NCBI GenBank assembly: GCA_002914845.1
Contig: JXTC01000403.1
Span: forward strand, 66,442-130,441
Reading direction: 5' to 3'
DNA: 64,000 nucleotides
From: Trema orientale
Lineage: Eukaryota; Streptophyta; Magnoliopsida; Rosales; Cannabaceae
Translations under genes and position numbers: made by a program
Part shown: positions 47,909 through 59,978 of the stretch, piece by piece
Numbering within the stretch: the stretch's first letter is position 1
Layout: the number at the start of each line of letters is the position of its first letter
The notes under the pieces: model-generated
Databases searched by the model: none
What the model was told of the DNA's origin: nothing
Seen by the model: the letters and a program-made list of their open reading frames with translations, nothing else

Positions 47909-50900
47909 ATGGGAGGTGGACTCTCGACCGTCTTCCCGTGCTTCACACCGGTGAACCGGACGAACCAGCCGGACCATCCGCAACAGCCGCCTCAGGACTT
48001 GATCTTCGCCGCCTCTGAGCCTTTGGACGAAACCCTAGGCCACTCTTTCGTCTACGTTCGGAGCTCAGCTCGCTTCCTCTCGCCCACTCACTCGGATCGC
48101 TTCGTTTCCCCCTCCCAGTCCCTTCGATTCTCGCCTCGCCACGAGGCCCAGCTTTCCTCCGGGCCCGCCCCGAGGACCCGACCAGGAGGACCGCCCGAGA
48201 CCGGGTTCAGGACCATCTCCGGCGCCTCCGTCAGCGCCAATACTTCTACTCCCAGAACTGTCCTCCAGCTTGACAATATTTACGACGATGCCACTGAGAG
48301 CGCGCTAGGTGGTGGGGGAGTGAGGGGGAGCATCGTTAATGGGTTCGAGAGTACGTCGTCGTTTAGTGCCCTGCCTCTTCAGCCGGTGCCCAGAGGGGAG
48401 GAGCCGCCCTCCGGCCCAATGGAGCGGGGCGGGTTCTTCCTCTCCGGCCCAATTGAGCGCGGCGCGCTCTCCGGCCCACTGGACGCCAACGCGGCCGGCG
48501 GCGGAGGCGGCCCGGATGGCCGGGTCCATTTCTCGGCTCCGCTCGGTACCGTCTATGTGAAGAAGAAGCGGAGGAAGGGCATTTCGGGGATTCGGAAGGC
48601 GTTTTACAGGAACTTCTCGGAGAAGAAGCGGCCCTGGGTGGTTCCGGTGCTTAATTTCGTGGGTCGTAAGGAGAGTTCCGCCATGGGAGACGAGTCTGAG
48701 GTGAAGAACGAGAGTAATGTTCAGTGGGCACTTGGGAAAGCCGGGGAGGATCGTGTACATGTGGTGGTATCGGAAGAACAGGGCTGGCTGTTTGTTGGGA
48801 TTTATGATGGGTTTAACGGTCCTGATGCGCCGGAATTCCTTATGGGTAATCTTTACCGTGCCGTTTACAATGAGCTACAGGGCTTGTTTTGGGAGGTTGA
48901 GGAAGCTGACGAAGCTAGCAGCAACCCACCACCAAATGTGGCTGCAGAGAATGTAGTGGTCGTTGAGCAAACCAACCCATCAGAGGTTAGAGATGATTCT
49001 AGCCCTTTGCCTGTTGATCGAGTTTCGGCGAAGAAAGTGACCTTTCAACCGGAGGGGACGGAGAGAACGGAGAATAGAAGGCGGCGGCTTTGCGATTTTC
49101 TGGCTGAGGATGATGCCGAAGATGGGCTTGATCTTTCGGGTTCGCAGAGGTTCGCATTCTCCGTGGACGACGCGCTTAGCGTCAGCAATGGTGGCTCCGC
49201 GGTAAGTAGACGGTGGTTATTGTTGTCAAAGTTGAAGCAGGGGTTATCGAAACATAGGGAGGGTCATGGTAGGAAGCTTTTCCCGCGGAGATTTGGTTTG
49301 GAGGATAAAGAGAAGGTTGATGAGGTTGAGAATAGAGTAGAGGAGAGCTCTAATCGGACTGGTCGTAAGCGGAAGGAGGGTCCTGTTGATCACGAATTGG
49401 TTTTGAGGGCATTGTCGAGGGCCCTTGAAGTGACTGAGCTAGCATATTTGGACATGACGGATAAGGTTCTTGATACGAATCCAGAGCTTGCTTTGATGGG
49501 TTCATGTTTGTTGGTTGTATTGATGAGGGATGAGGATGTATATGTAATGAATGTTGGGGACAGTCGGGCTATAGTTGCGCAGTATGAACAGGAGGATGTT
49601 GGTTCGAGTACGGAATCAAGAGGGCAGGGAGACAATGGATCGAGCACGGAGGGTATAGTTGAGGAGTCTTGGGCTGTAGGTGAAAGGGCAATGAAGCTGG
49701 AGAACGAGAATCCCGCACAGGAAATGAGATTGACTGCATTGCAGCTGTCCACAGATCATGGCACGAATATTGAAGAAGTAAGTTCTCCGTTCTTATTTTG
49801 AAAGCTTTAGTTCTTATAATTTCTTGGATCAGTTATTGCAGAAATTGTTCTTCATAATACTGTTTGTTTAGCTTTACCAGAGTGAATCTAGTTGCCGAAA
49901 GATTGGTCTTTTTGAAATTGGCTTTAGGCTCAGTTTACTTTATGAACCAATTTTTTGAACTTGATACGGGCTACTGCATAGGTTTAATGGAAAAGTAAAT
50001 AGAGAAATTCAGTAATAATGCCTCACCTGCTCCATAACTTAGCTTCAAATGTGTTACAACTTACACATGGAATTTTGCCATTAAAAGCTTTTCCTGACAT
50101 AACTTGGGAGAAGTTACTGGCTTTATGATATTCCTTAGTTGATCCTATCAAAAGTGGGAGCTTTATAGTATCAAAGGGCAATTCTTTATTGTTGTTTCTT
50201 ATTTTCTCATGTCTTCTATGTTCATTGATATTAAGCAACATGAGAAATGGTTCTCGTAGATGTCAGTTTCTTCAATCTAGAATTCAACTCGCACGCACAT
50301 GCTATTTTTAGAAGCTTTGATGGGTTGACCTGGTTTGATACGAACTCAGATTTTTTTGCTGTTCAATTTTGCGAGAGATGGAAAGGTTTTCTTTGATGAT
50401 ATAGTCCTTGAATTTATCGTTTCTGACAAATACACTGCATCATGACGAAGTTTTTCCAAAAGGACTAAACCTATTACTTTATTGTTTCCCTGATTCTTCG
50501 TTCTTCTGCAGCTCCTTGGAATTTGGAAGCATAATGCTTGACATTTTTACTGCGTGTACCCTGGTCTTCGGTTCTGTATGATGAATGACTAGTTGTTCAA
50601 CAAGATTGACTGGTTGAAGTACATTGTTTTGGACCAAAATTAGATGGCAGATTATATATATATATATATGTTTATTTCTTTTTTCAAGGATGTCAGTTGA
50701 TATTATTTTTTGAGCTGCCTAAATATGCTGACTGGCTGAAGTAAGAAGAAACTAATGCCTACCTGATACTTGTCTGTGGTGGGCCCACTTATGCAAGTTC
50801 AAGCTTGTATTTGCATTGCAGAGAATTTATTTGAGAACGATCTCTCATCATAGATGTCTATACATAGATTGTCCCTTTCCTATAGATCTTTTCCTGTTTT

Positions 50901-53685
50901 GAGAGAGAAGCAGTGAGGAATAAATGATTGGACGTAACAAATGGTGAGGTGTGAGTTGCATTCAGCGCTCTTTTATTTTTGATACTTGTCCTCTAATAGG
51001 CCAACTGTTCTAGTTGACGTAAGCAAAGTTAGTGCTTGACTCTCTTCTGTCTACTTCAGTAGTGTGTATTCTTGGCCATACTGAAGAATTAAGGAAGCTT
51101 CCTTTTGTTTACCTTTCTTGTGATAGTTACCTTTGCCACTTTATTTGTTTTCAAATGATTCAGAATATTATGAGGAAGCTTCCTTACAAACTTTTAGTAT
51201 CTTTGCTGGGTGGTTTTGCCTTTATATGTCTCCTTCTTGATGTAGAGTTTAGGCGTATGCAGTTGAACAGTTTTGGATGGTGTTTTTTTGTCATTTGTCC
51301 TTTCTTCCCCCCACCTCAAGAAAAGAAAACACAACTATATCACCAACCACAACCAGAACAATCCGAAAGGCTTGGATCCCTTTAGAAACCTCACAAAAGG
51401 CCATGGGCGTGCTACTGCAACTTCTTTATCAACAATAAATCACAAATTCATCGATGTTTCCACCTAAAAGATCTACAGTTTCTGCACTTACAAACTCATT
51501 TTTGTTTTATCATAAATGACTAGCATGTTATGCTATATGAACTCTTTTGGGGTCTGCTAGTGTTCCCCAGTAAACATATTCCTTTATACTCCTTGTAGTC
51601 ATTTTACTAATGCATATAGTAGATTCACTTAGAATTTCAATTGACATTTTGCAGGAAATCATAAGAATCAAGAATGAACACCCAGATGACAAACATTGTA
51701 TTGTAAATGATAGAGTGAAAGGTCGACTTAAGGTTACCAGAGCATTTGGGGCAGGATTTCTGAAACAGGTTCTCCAAATTAACTTGATACTTGTTGGATT
51801 TACAATTCTTAATTCACTTTGCTATTAAATAAAATGAAATGCAGGGTCGTTCGAGTATAGTTGTGTAATCGGACTTGAATGATGAAAATTGAGTCATCTT
51901 CTGGGTGTTGAAATGAGATTACAGAATTTTAATTATATTTTGAATGATTAAAAAAACCGCAATGGTAAGTGTAAAATTTGAAACAATTGAGTCATGTTCA
52001 GTGAAGTTCTCTCAAACTGATTGGCGTCCTTGAAATTACTACTAGTGTCAAGTATAAAGTTGGTTAAACTGATGGTTGTATCCTTTATCCTTTTAAAGTG
52101 AACAACCTCTATATTGTCTATGTGATTCAAAACTTGCCTTTTGAATATTATTTTGGAGACTCTGGGAAATTAATGTGTAAAAGCAACTTTTAATTTTGCA
52201 ACTTCCAATCCTTCCATTGTGTGAAATGTAAGACAATATTCAGTTTCCATCCTTTACATAACTATGAACAACGACATTGTTTACATGAACATAAAGTCTG
52301 GGAGTAACACAGTGTATGTTAATGCAGCCCAAGTGGAATGATGCATTGTTGGAAATGTTTCGGAATGAGTATATCGGTACTGCACCATACATATCCTGTT
52401 CACCTTCTCTTCGTCACCATAGACTCTGTCCTAGAGATCAGTTCTTAGTCCTCTCATCAGATGGTCTATATCAGTATTTTAGCAATGAGGAAGTGGTTTC
52501 TCATGTTGAGAATTTCATGGAGAAGTTACCTGATGGAGACCCTGCACAACACCTGATAGAGGAGCTTCTATACCGTGCAGCAAAGAAAGCTGGTACAGTT
52601 TGCTTATATTCTGATTGTTTGCTAATGGTGCTTACGTTTATTGTTTAGTTGTTTGCAAGAATTACTATTTGATAGGAAGAAGTCATGATGCAGATGACAA
52701 ATTGTTTCCCAAAATACTTGTTCAATTGGGTTAATAAAGTACATGCACAGAAATGGCAATTTTCTCTATAGTTCTGGTGCTTGTCCAGATTATTTGGTTG
52801 GTTGTTTCTCTATGAGGAAGTTATCCAATTTGTTTGTCTCTTCCGTTGTTGTGACTCGGTATCTTATAATTTACATTGCTAGCTCCTCATACTCATACTT
52901 TGATGCTAATATAACATATCAGATAGTATGATAAGCTTCTATTGCAGTGTTTAATGCCGTTTGATGCTTTGTCTAAGTTGATGATTGCTGCAGCTGTCTG
53001 ATTTTATTGTTTGTATGTATCGACAGAGAGTGTGGGTGAGAATAGATGAAAGTTTTCATATCTTTAATAGGTTTACTGGACCTTTTCCCCTCCTCTTTAG
53101 TGATATTATTCCACTGTGATTTGGAAAACTACAAGCGTTTTTCCGTTTGTTCTTTCAGGAGTGATTATAATGCTACTGCATGCGTAGGTTCTTCGTTTAT
53201 GCTAAATAGAGTTTGATCATGGAGCCATCTGGTTACTGATGCTACAGTTGCACCACCCTAAGTTGTATAGAACATTCCAGTTTTTTTTTAAGTAGGCAGA
53301 CAGGATTTGAGTTTTGACATTTGAGAGGAATACGATTTATGTACAAATCAGTCTTAGCTTTTCTTTATTTTGTTTCCGTTTGATTTTCTCATTGTGGGTA
53401 ACTACTTTGGTTTGTTGTCCTTTCCCCTGGGCATGACAAGTTTCAGTTCTTAATGAAACAGGTCGATTGTAACTTGTTCATTTTGTTGACTTGTATTGTA
53501 CTTAAAAATTCATTTTATTGGGGCTTTTGCATCTTGATTTTGAACTTGTTTCCCTTGCAGGAATGGATTTCCATGATTTACTAGACATCCCACAAGGAGA
53601 TAGGAGGAAGTACCATGACGATGTTACAGTGATGATTATATCACTAGAAGGAAGAATTTGGAAGTCATCAGGAAAGTACCTTTGA
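47909..53685 (+). CDS. PLL1: Protein phosphatase 2C, POLTERGEIST-LIKE 1 type
   Basis: Four exons, 47909-49777, 51655-51768, 52328-52592 and 53561-53685, encode 790 aa; the GT-AG introns and phases all fit. The N-terminus [12 protein letters not shown] offers Gly2 for myristoylation and Cys11 for palmitoylation, the membrane anchoring known for POL/PLL1. Family marks follow: [31 protein letters not shown] and repeated SGPIERG/SGPLD. PP2C motifs in order: [10 protein letters not shown] (about 276-285), [12 protein letters not shown] (about 298), [11 protein letters not shown] (about 547), [15 protein letters not shown] (about 642), [13 protein letters not shown] (about 700) and [11 protein letters not shown] (about 768). 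These place the Asp metal ligands. Split catalytic blocks with an insertion near residues 330-480 are normal for this group. POL and PLL1 act below CLAVATA receptors in stem-cell maintenance and asymmetric division. The gene appears intact; orthology to PLL1 rather than POL rests on remembered N-terminal similarity. Confidence 0.95.
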
Positions 53686-53689
53686 GAAC

Positions 53690-55390
53690 TAGCTGAACAA
53701 TCCAATCCATCTTCTCTTTACAGGTGCTATTGCAGTTCAATTTTCTACTAGTGCTAATATTTTGAAAGTGGTAAGAAAATCTTTACCGCTGATCATTTCC
53801 TTGGTCTATTAGGGTTTTTCTTTTTTCCTTTCGTCGTCTTACAACATAAGCATACAGCTAAATAGGTGGGGAGTCTCAGGTGGTAATGGCAAAATGGCTG
53901 ATGTTAGATATTATAAAAACTTGAATAGATGCAAAAAGATTCGGTTTCAGGATGAAAAAGAGAATTTGCAGGTGGGACTGATGGGAAATGCTCTTTAGGT
54001 GAAAAAAAGAAAATGAAAAAAAGAAGTATTCTATTTTTTTTTTTTGTTTTTTTGTTTTTTTGTTTTTTTCCCCCCTTTCTTTTCGTCCTTGAAATAGACT
54101 TCTTTTTGGTTATAAAATAGAAATATTGTGTAGGTGCCTGCTCTTTTTCCATTTCGTCAGTGCCATTTCTCATCTTTTGAAGTAAAAAAGAAAAGAAAAA
54201 AAAGGAAAAAGAAGTCTGTAAATTGGTGGGGGTTACAAATTTACTTACTGAAGTTGAGCATATCCTTGTCAACGAACATCTGTAACTTTGAAGGTGGGTT
54301 TTCCACCGTTGCGGATTAAAAGAGTGGAAATTTTTGCCAAGAACTGTGTGGTGATCATACTGACACTATTATGGTTTTAAGATTTCTGTACGATTATGTT
54401 CTTAAGTCGCTTAATGCATTAATCAAAGGAGAAGTTCTAAACATCTGAAATTAGTTGCCAAGGAAAAAGTAAAGATGTTTGGTCAAAGAAAAATGAACGC
54501 GAAGAAAAGTGATTTAAACGGCCATGCCACTGGTCTTCTTGGAAAATTGTTTTTGGGAAGCATTTGTTCATTTGGTGTATATTAAAACATGACTTGAGAA
54601 GTTATATTGTGGAGCAAGGAAAGACTATTCCTTTATGGAAGAGTAAAGAAATAAAAGCGAAAGTTAACAGGGAAATGTACCCTAATAGTAGTTTTTTCCC
54701 ACCAAATGACTTTTCTAGTAGCATTTTTCAAAATAATTCTTTTATTAGCAATTTTACGACTCTTCTAGCAGTGTTTGGTAAGAAAAGTATTTCCATTTTA
54801 AGATAACACTCTTCTATTTGTAAGCTTTTTAGGCTACTTTTCCTTGACTCCATACCACCCACCACCACCACCCCACCGCACCCCACCCCTCTCTTCCTAT
54901 AACTTACACTCGTCCAAACTCACTCTTTTTCTCTCTTTATCTAAAAGGTCCATTTTCCAGAACATGGAGGAGAAGAAAAATGTGAAGTAATCAACTTTGG
55001 AAGTCATACATTTGTCTCGGCCAAATATGGCTTAGAATCACCATTAAAGTGACAGTCAAATTCCAAGTCACAATTACAGTAATAGTCACAGATTTTGTAA
55101 CCACTAAAGAAAACTCATTATTTTATTTAGATACTGGATCTTCATCGCTCAAATCACAATGGCACCAAATTGACAAACTAATTCAAAACAATACGTCATT
55201 AAATAGATGAATGGCAAAACACCTTTTTTTTTTTCGAAAGGACTTGGAGCTATAATTTTTTATTTTTTTTAACCAAGACTTGGAGCTATAATTTTGTACT
55301 AACTTAAAAAACCAAAAAGTTTACCCAAGTATGAAGACTTATACTCACAATGGCACCAAATTGACAATACAATCCAAACAAAAAATACAA
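53690..55390. other. PP2C 3' flank and gene-poor stretch
   Basis: The 3' UTR of the PP2C gene probably occupies the first few hundred bases. After it I see poly(T)-rich and AT-rich sequence with no supported coding region. Confidence 0.5.
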
Positions 55391-55392
55391 TC

Positions 55393-55394
<2 letters not shown>

Positions 55395-55425
<31 letters not shown>
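55395..55425. repeat. GA microsatellite
   Basis: About 15 uninterrupted AG units, followed by a short CA run. Confidence 0.9.
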
Positions 55426-55428
<3 letters not shown>

Positions 55429-55624
55429 CACACACAAAACAAAACATGTGACCGAGTTTATGACTAGTTACAAAATCTGACTTAGCGTAAGCACAGAGTT
55501 TGTGACAATTATAGAACCCTGAAATTGACTCAAATACAAGAATTTATACCTTAAATCTCTTAACAGTGACAATAATTTAACAAAATAAACTTTCATACAA
55601 CCAAAAAACCCGTAAACGTGAAAT

Positions 55625-56015
55625 CTTTTGACTCAGACCAAAGTCCAAGCATACGCCACACAATTCCGAGTCCGAACGAGCGACTCATCCTTCTTCAACA
55701 ACATCTTCTTCCACGCATCACATTCTTCGTCACCCACTCTCGAAGCCCTTTTTGACGACTAGAATATGCACTATGTCAACCTCCACGAAGCTATCTGCCA
55801 CCCATATCCACAAATCTCCGTGCAACCTCCGGCTTCAAGTACTACATCGCGATCCAAGCAGTGGACTCGCTTGTTGGGCGAACAGATCTGATTTAGAATC
55901 GCATCAACTCATGGAGGAAGCTCGGGAGAACAATTGCCATGTTTTGAGCTCGCTGGAGGAAGATAACACCGACGGCCATCAAGGAGAAGTGAGTGCCTTG
56001 CAGTGCCATTGTTGA
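55625..56015 (+). other. GC-richer coding-like stretch, possible gene relic
   Basis: This piece is clearly less AT-rich than its flanks and looks coding, but every frame breaks. One frame gives FRVRTSDSSFFNNIFFHAS before a stop at about 55760. Another gives an 87-residue frame (55752-56015) ending EVSALQCHC. I do not recognise a family. It could be a decayed or captured gene fragment, or chance. Confidence 0.25.
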
Positions 56016-56263
56016 GGGTGGTAACTGTTAAAAGCGCATAATTTTGGTTGAGTCAAAAGAATGAATCTTACGCAAAGCCAATTGCTATAGAAAGAGACAT
56101 CTGAGCATGAAAGTTGTAGAGAAAGAGACTGGGAGAGATGGGAAGTTTCTTCAATGGCTCTTCTGAGATGGAATTGGTCTGAGGAAGAAGAGAAAAATCG
56201 ATTGAATGGACATGGGCAACTTTGTATTTTCAATCAGGTGGGCCCCGAAAATAACAATAGAAA

Positions 56264-56266
<3 letters not shown>

Positions 56267-56312
<46 letters not shown>
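56267..56312. repeat. 46-nt poly(T) run
   Basis: An uninterrupted run of 46 T, followed by GTTTTTT. On the minus strand it would be a long poly(A) tract. The length may be unreliable in the assembly. Confidence 0.9.
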
Positions 56313-56313
<1 letters not shown>

Positions 56314-56503
56314 TTTTTTAAAGTCATTTTAGCCTCAAATACTACTAATAAGGTCGATTTTTTCCTATAATAATAATAATTTCCAAGTTCAACTCTTTTA
56401 GCTGGTATGAGTAAAAGCTGAAACTAGGAGTATTTTTGAATCGTAGCGTTCTACTGGCTTGCAACTATAAAATTTTGTTTTGTGTTTTTCTCTGGAAAAC
56501 TAA

Positions 56504-56664
56504 GGGCGCGTTTGATACAATATTTAAATCATATTCTTCAAATTCAAAAACAACTTTTTTTTATAGAAAGTTGGAACGATAAAACATTTATCCTTTAAAT
56601 TTTCTATGTGAAAGCCGATTCTAAATTTGAACAATATGATTCGAATCTTATACCAAACGCGCCA
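56504..56664. mobile_element. Tourist-like (PIF/Harbinger) MITE
   Basis: The 161-bp element is flanked by TAA on both sides (56501-56503 and 56665-56667), the duplication used by PIF/Harbinger elements. The left end GGGCGCGTTTGATACAATAT pairs with the right end, which reads TGGCGCGTTTGGTATAAGAT when reverse complemented. No open frame. Confidence 0.7.
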
Positions 56665-57224
56665 TAATATTCCCGAAATGATCACTATCCATTATAGTGA
56701 TCGTTTCTGATGTTATTTTTATTTTAGCTTATTTTTTCCAGTTCGATGTTTATCGAATCCTTTAGGGCTTCTAATAGGCCAGCTCATGATCTTGCAACTT
56801 CGGCTTTTTGGTCATCTAAGTCCGCATTATTCTCCATTTGATAGGTGGCCCTAGTGTGGTCACCAATTTACTATATAAATTCACTCTGCTTTGAATAAAG
56901 TTCTTATGTTTCTCTAAGAAAAGAAAAAAAAAAAAAGAAAGAATAAAATGTTTACTAATAAGAATTTTTGTACTTGATAAAAATTTAGAAAGTGTATGAA
57001 TTTTTTTTTTTGAAAATTCAAAATTTTATAAGAAATTTATTTGGAAAGAGGATGGGAGGGAAAAAAAAAAAATATAGCTCCAAAAAAATAAGGGAGTTAT
57101 CAATTTTGACCCTATTTTAAATAATCCCTCATTGGATGAAAAAAATGGGATAAATTATATATCATTTACAAAACTACGACTTTTATTACTATGCCATTTA
57201 ATGAAAATTTTAGAGTTTTAAAAT

Positions 57225-57550
57225 TATCCCTGACTCGACCTTAGTTGAGAATTTTCGACCAAGTCAAAAAAGTCAAAAGTAAAGGAAAGGAGGCGACGTC
57301 GGGAAGGTGGCTGACCATATTTGACTAAGGTTAATTTTGTTCGACCGTGATCGAACGTCAGTCGAAAAGTTTTGACCGGTAGCTTTGACCCTAGTCAAAT
57401 TGTTCGACTATAGTCGAACAGAAGTTCAACCCCAGTCGAAAATTTTTGGGTTAAAATTTTCTGGCCACTGGTAAAAAATCGATTGGAACAACCGGAAGAG
57501 GCGACAGGATAAATGCGATTGCGGTCGAAATTTTTCGACCCTAGTCATAC
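57225..57550. repeat. Block rich in GTCGAA/TTCGAC words
   Basis: More than a dozen related words (TTCGACC, GTCGAAA, GACCCTAGTC, TTGACC) occur in both directions within about 320 bp. The local CpG content is unusual for the AT-rich flanks. There is no open frame and no clear repeat period. Confidence 0.45.
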
Positions 57551-58059
57551 GGAGGCACCATCAGGGTCGGGATCAGGATCGACAGTGTTGGCAAAAATAG
57601 TTTGGAGTTTGTTGAAGAAGAATGTATTTTAAGTTTTGTTTTAGAATGGGGTATGCAAGTAATTTTACATATGTGATATAATAATAGAGGTTAGGCTTTG
57701 AAAATATTTACGGTGAGTCCTTTTTTTCATCTTGAGAGTTTAATAGATTCCCTTAATAGATAACAAGTTGTAAACTTTGATGAATGGCAAGAGGAAGGAA
57801 AGAATTAGTTCTCATTATATGCACACATTAAAATAGCGAGAAAACGAAATCAAACAAGCTTAAAGAAGAAAAATAATAAGATAAAAGGAAAACTAAAACA
57901 GAAAAAATTTCAAACGCCATTAAAAAGGAAAGACAATAAGTGAGTAGAAAGTAAATTTCTGTAATGAGTAATTTCGAAAATAATGAAAACTCAAAAGATG
58001 TGGGAAAAGAAATTTTCATTTTTTAAAATTTCATGAGATGTCTTTATTTTAGAAAATGG

Positions 58060-58141
58060 GGAGAAAAAAGATATGTAACAATTGAGCCACCTAGTGTATG
58101 GAGAAAAAAGAAGATATGTAACAATTGACCACCTAGTGTAT
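58060..58141 (+). repeat. 41-bp tandem duplication
   Basis: The unit GGAGAAAAAAGATATGTAAC...CCACCTAGTGTAT appears at 58060-58099 and 58100-58141 with small changes. Confidence 0.9.
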
Positions 58142-58155
58142 ATGTTATGATTTTA

Positions 58156-58925
58156 AGGGTAAATGACATCATAGGTTCTAAAAATTTTACCAGTTTGGCA
58201 AATTAGTTCCTAATTTTTTTTTAAATTTTTTTTTAGTATTCATGTAGATAACGTTTCTCTTTGTTAGCGCCGTTAGTTATTTTCGTATATTTCATCCAAA
58301 ATTCTATTAGAATTCATTTGAATAGAAAAAAATTTTGTGCCATTAATCCTCATTATTTTAATTGTTTATATAAATAAAGTAATATAGCTAAGCCTGAAAA
58401 ATTTTAAAAATCCCCCCCCCGCTCTATCCCCCCCTCCCCCCCTTTTTTTTTTTTTTTCCTTTCCTTTTCTTATTATGAATAGATAACTAATTGTTTACAT
58501 GTAAAATGTAACATAGCTAAGATTGGAGATTTTATAGATTTTTTTTTTGGCCAAGCGGTTTCACTATAATTATTTTTTTATTTTACGAGATATCATTGTA
58601 ATTTTGACAAGAATTAGATAATGTTTACGTTTTTTTTTTTTCAGAAGATTAGCGGATGCAATATCATTAATTGGAGAAATGAATGCTGAAAAAAAAAATC
58701 ACTAGAGACAAATTACTAAATAATTAAAATAATAGGAATTAATTGTGTAAAATTTCTCACATTCAAATGAGTTATAATTGAATTTTAATGGAATATGTCG
58801 AAAGGACTAATAATGCTAACAAAGAGAAATATTAGATACTTTGAATGCTTAAAAAAAAAAAAAGTTAATTAGAAACCAATGTGCCAAACTAGTTAGTACT
58901 AGGTACCAATGGTGCCATTTACCCT
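58156..58925. mobile_element. Foldback-type element with long inverted arms
   Basis: The outer arms are AGGGTAAATGACATCATAGG on the left and AGGGTAAATGGCACCATTGG (reverse complement) on the right. They continue through TTTGGCAAATTAGTTCCTAA / TTTGGCACATTGGTTTCTAA. Farther in, CTCTTTGTTAGC at about 58256 pairs with GCTAACAAAGAG at about 58818, so each arm is about 180 bp. Long arms suggest a Mutator-like or foldback element. The centre holds a C-rich then T-rich run (58414-58457). Target duplication not evident. Confidence 0.7.
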
Positions 58926-59354
58926 AATTCTAATTGTATTGTAGAGGGCAATCTATTAGAAAATTTGTGTTAATAGCGTTAAAAGATTAACACTTATAAA
59001 GTCATAATACTTGAACATGGCAAGTATCAGGTATAATGAGATGCAAAGTCGTGCTAATCCTAATCTAATAGAAACTAACTCGTAATTTATCTAATATTAT
59101 GTTTTAAATATTATCTATATTACACTGGATCGATTGTTATCGGATTTCACTAATTCATATCCAAATAAATGTGATCCAATTAATGAAGCAATTGAATTTT
59201 CAACATTTGTATCTAATTTCAACCCATTTAAATTGAATATCCAAATCTCTCTGGATTTGATTGAATAAGATCGATCAATTATCCAACCGAACTGGATAGG
59301 AAATAAAGATATATATATATATATATAGTTCTACTCATAAAGAAAAAGAAAAAA

Positions 59355-59513
59355 AAGAAATAACTGATTTAAGAGAGCATTTAGGCACGTATCATGAGGG
59401 GGATTATAAGAAATAACTGATTTAAGAGAGCATTTAGGCACGTATCATGAGGGGGATTATAAGAAATAACTGATTTAAGAGAGCATTTAGGCACGTATCA
59501 TGAGGGGGATTAT
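59355..59513 (+). repeat. Three perfect 53-bp tandem units upstream of SPH gene 1
   Basis: Units 59355-59407, 59408-59460 and 59461-59513 begin AAGAAATAACTGATTTAAGA and contain CACGTATCATGAGGGGGATT. They look identical. A single related unit, GTATCATGATGAGGATTATA, lies upstream of the second SPH gene near 62038. Confidence 0.95.
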
Positions 59514-59918
59514 AAGAAATAATCAATCACGTATATATGCAGTAGTTGACCTTTTTTTTCTCTCGAAGAACGAACAATAGTTGATTTATTGCCATATGGA
59601 GATTTTATGATACTATATATATATATATATTTATAGCATTGATTCCTTCATTACTATCACGAGAAATCATGATCTTTAATGGATTAAACTATACGAAAAT
59701 AGAGCGTTTCATGAATATTCTAATTAGTTTATTGGTTAAATTTACCAAATTTGTTCAAATCCGTTCATGATCCTATTGACATAAGAATGTAATGAGTCAA
59801 CTAAGTCACTTTAATTACTCTAATAAATGTATTACTATATATATGTGCATGAATGAATGTATATATACGTGCCCTCGGAGATCATTTTTTCTTACCTTCC
59901 CACCCGCCAATTAACATC

Positions 59919-59949
<31 letters not shown>

Positions 59950-59978
59950 GAAAAAAAAAAAAAAAAAGGGAAAAAAAA

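Noticed and set aside
48305..48760. 151-aa minus-strand frame and other frames inside PP2C exon 1
   Set aside because: These are shadows caused by the higher GC content of the true coding strand.
54134..54319. Small open frame after the PP2C gene
   Set aside because: It is Lys-rich from an A-rich run, with no homologous look and a position in the 3' flank.
59853..59978. N-terminal extension of the SPH 1 frame
   Set aside because: It would put a poly-lysine run before the signal peptide; ATG 59979 gives a normal secreted SPH matching SPH 2.
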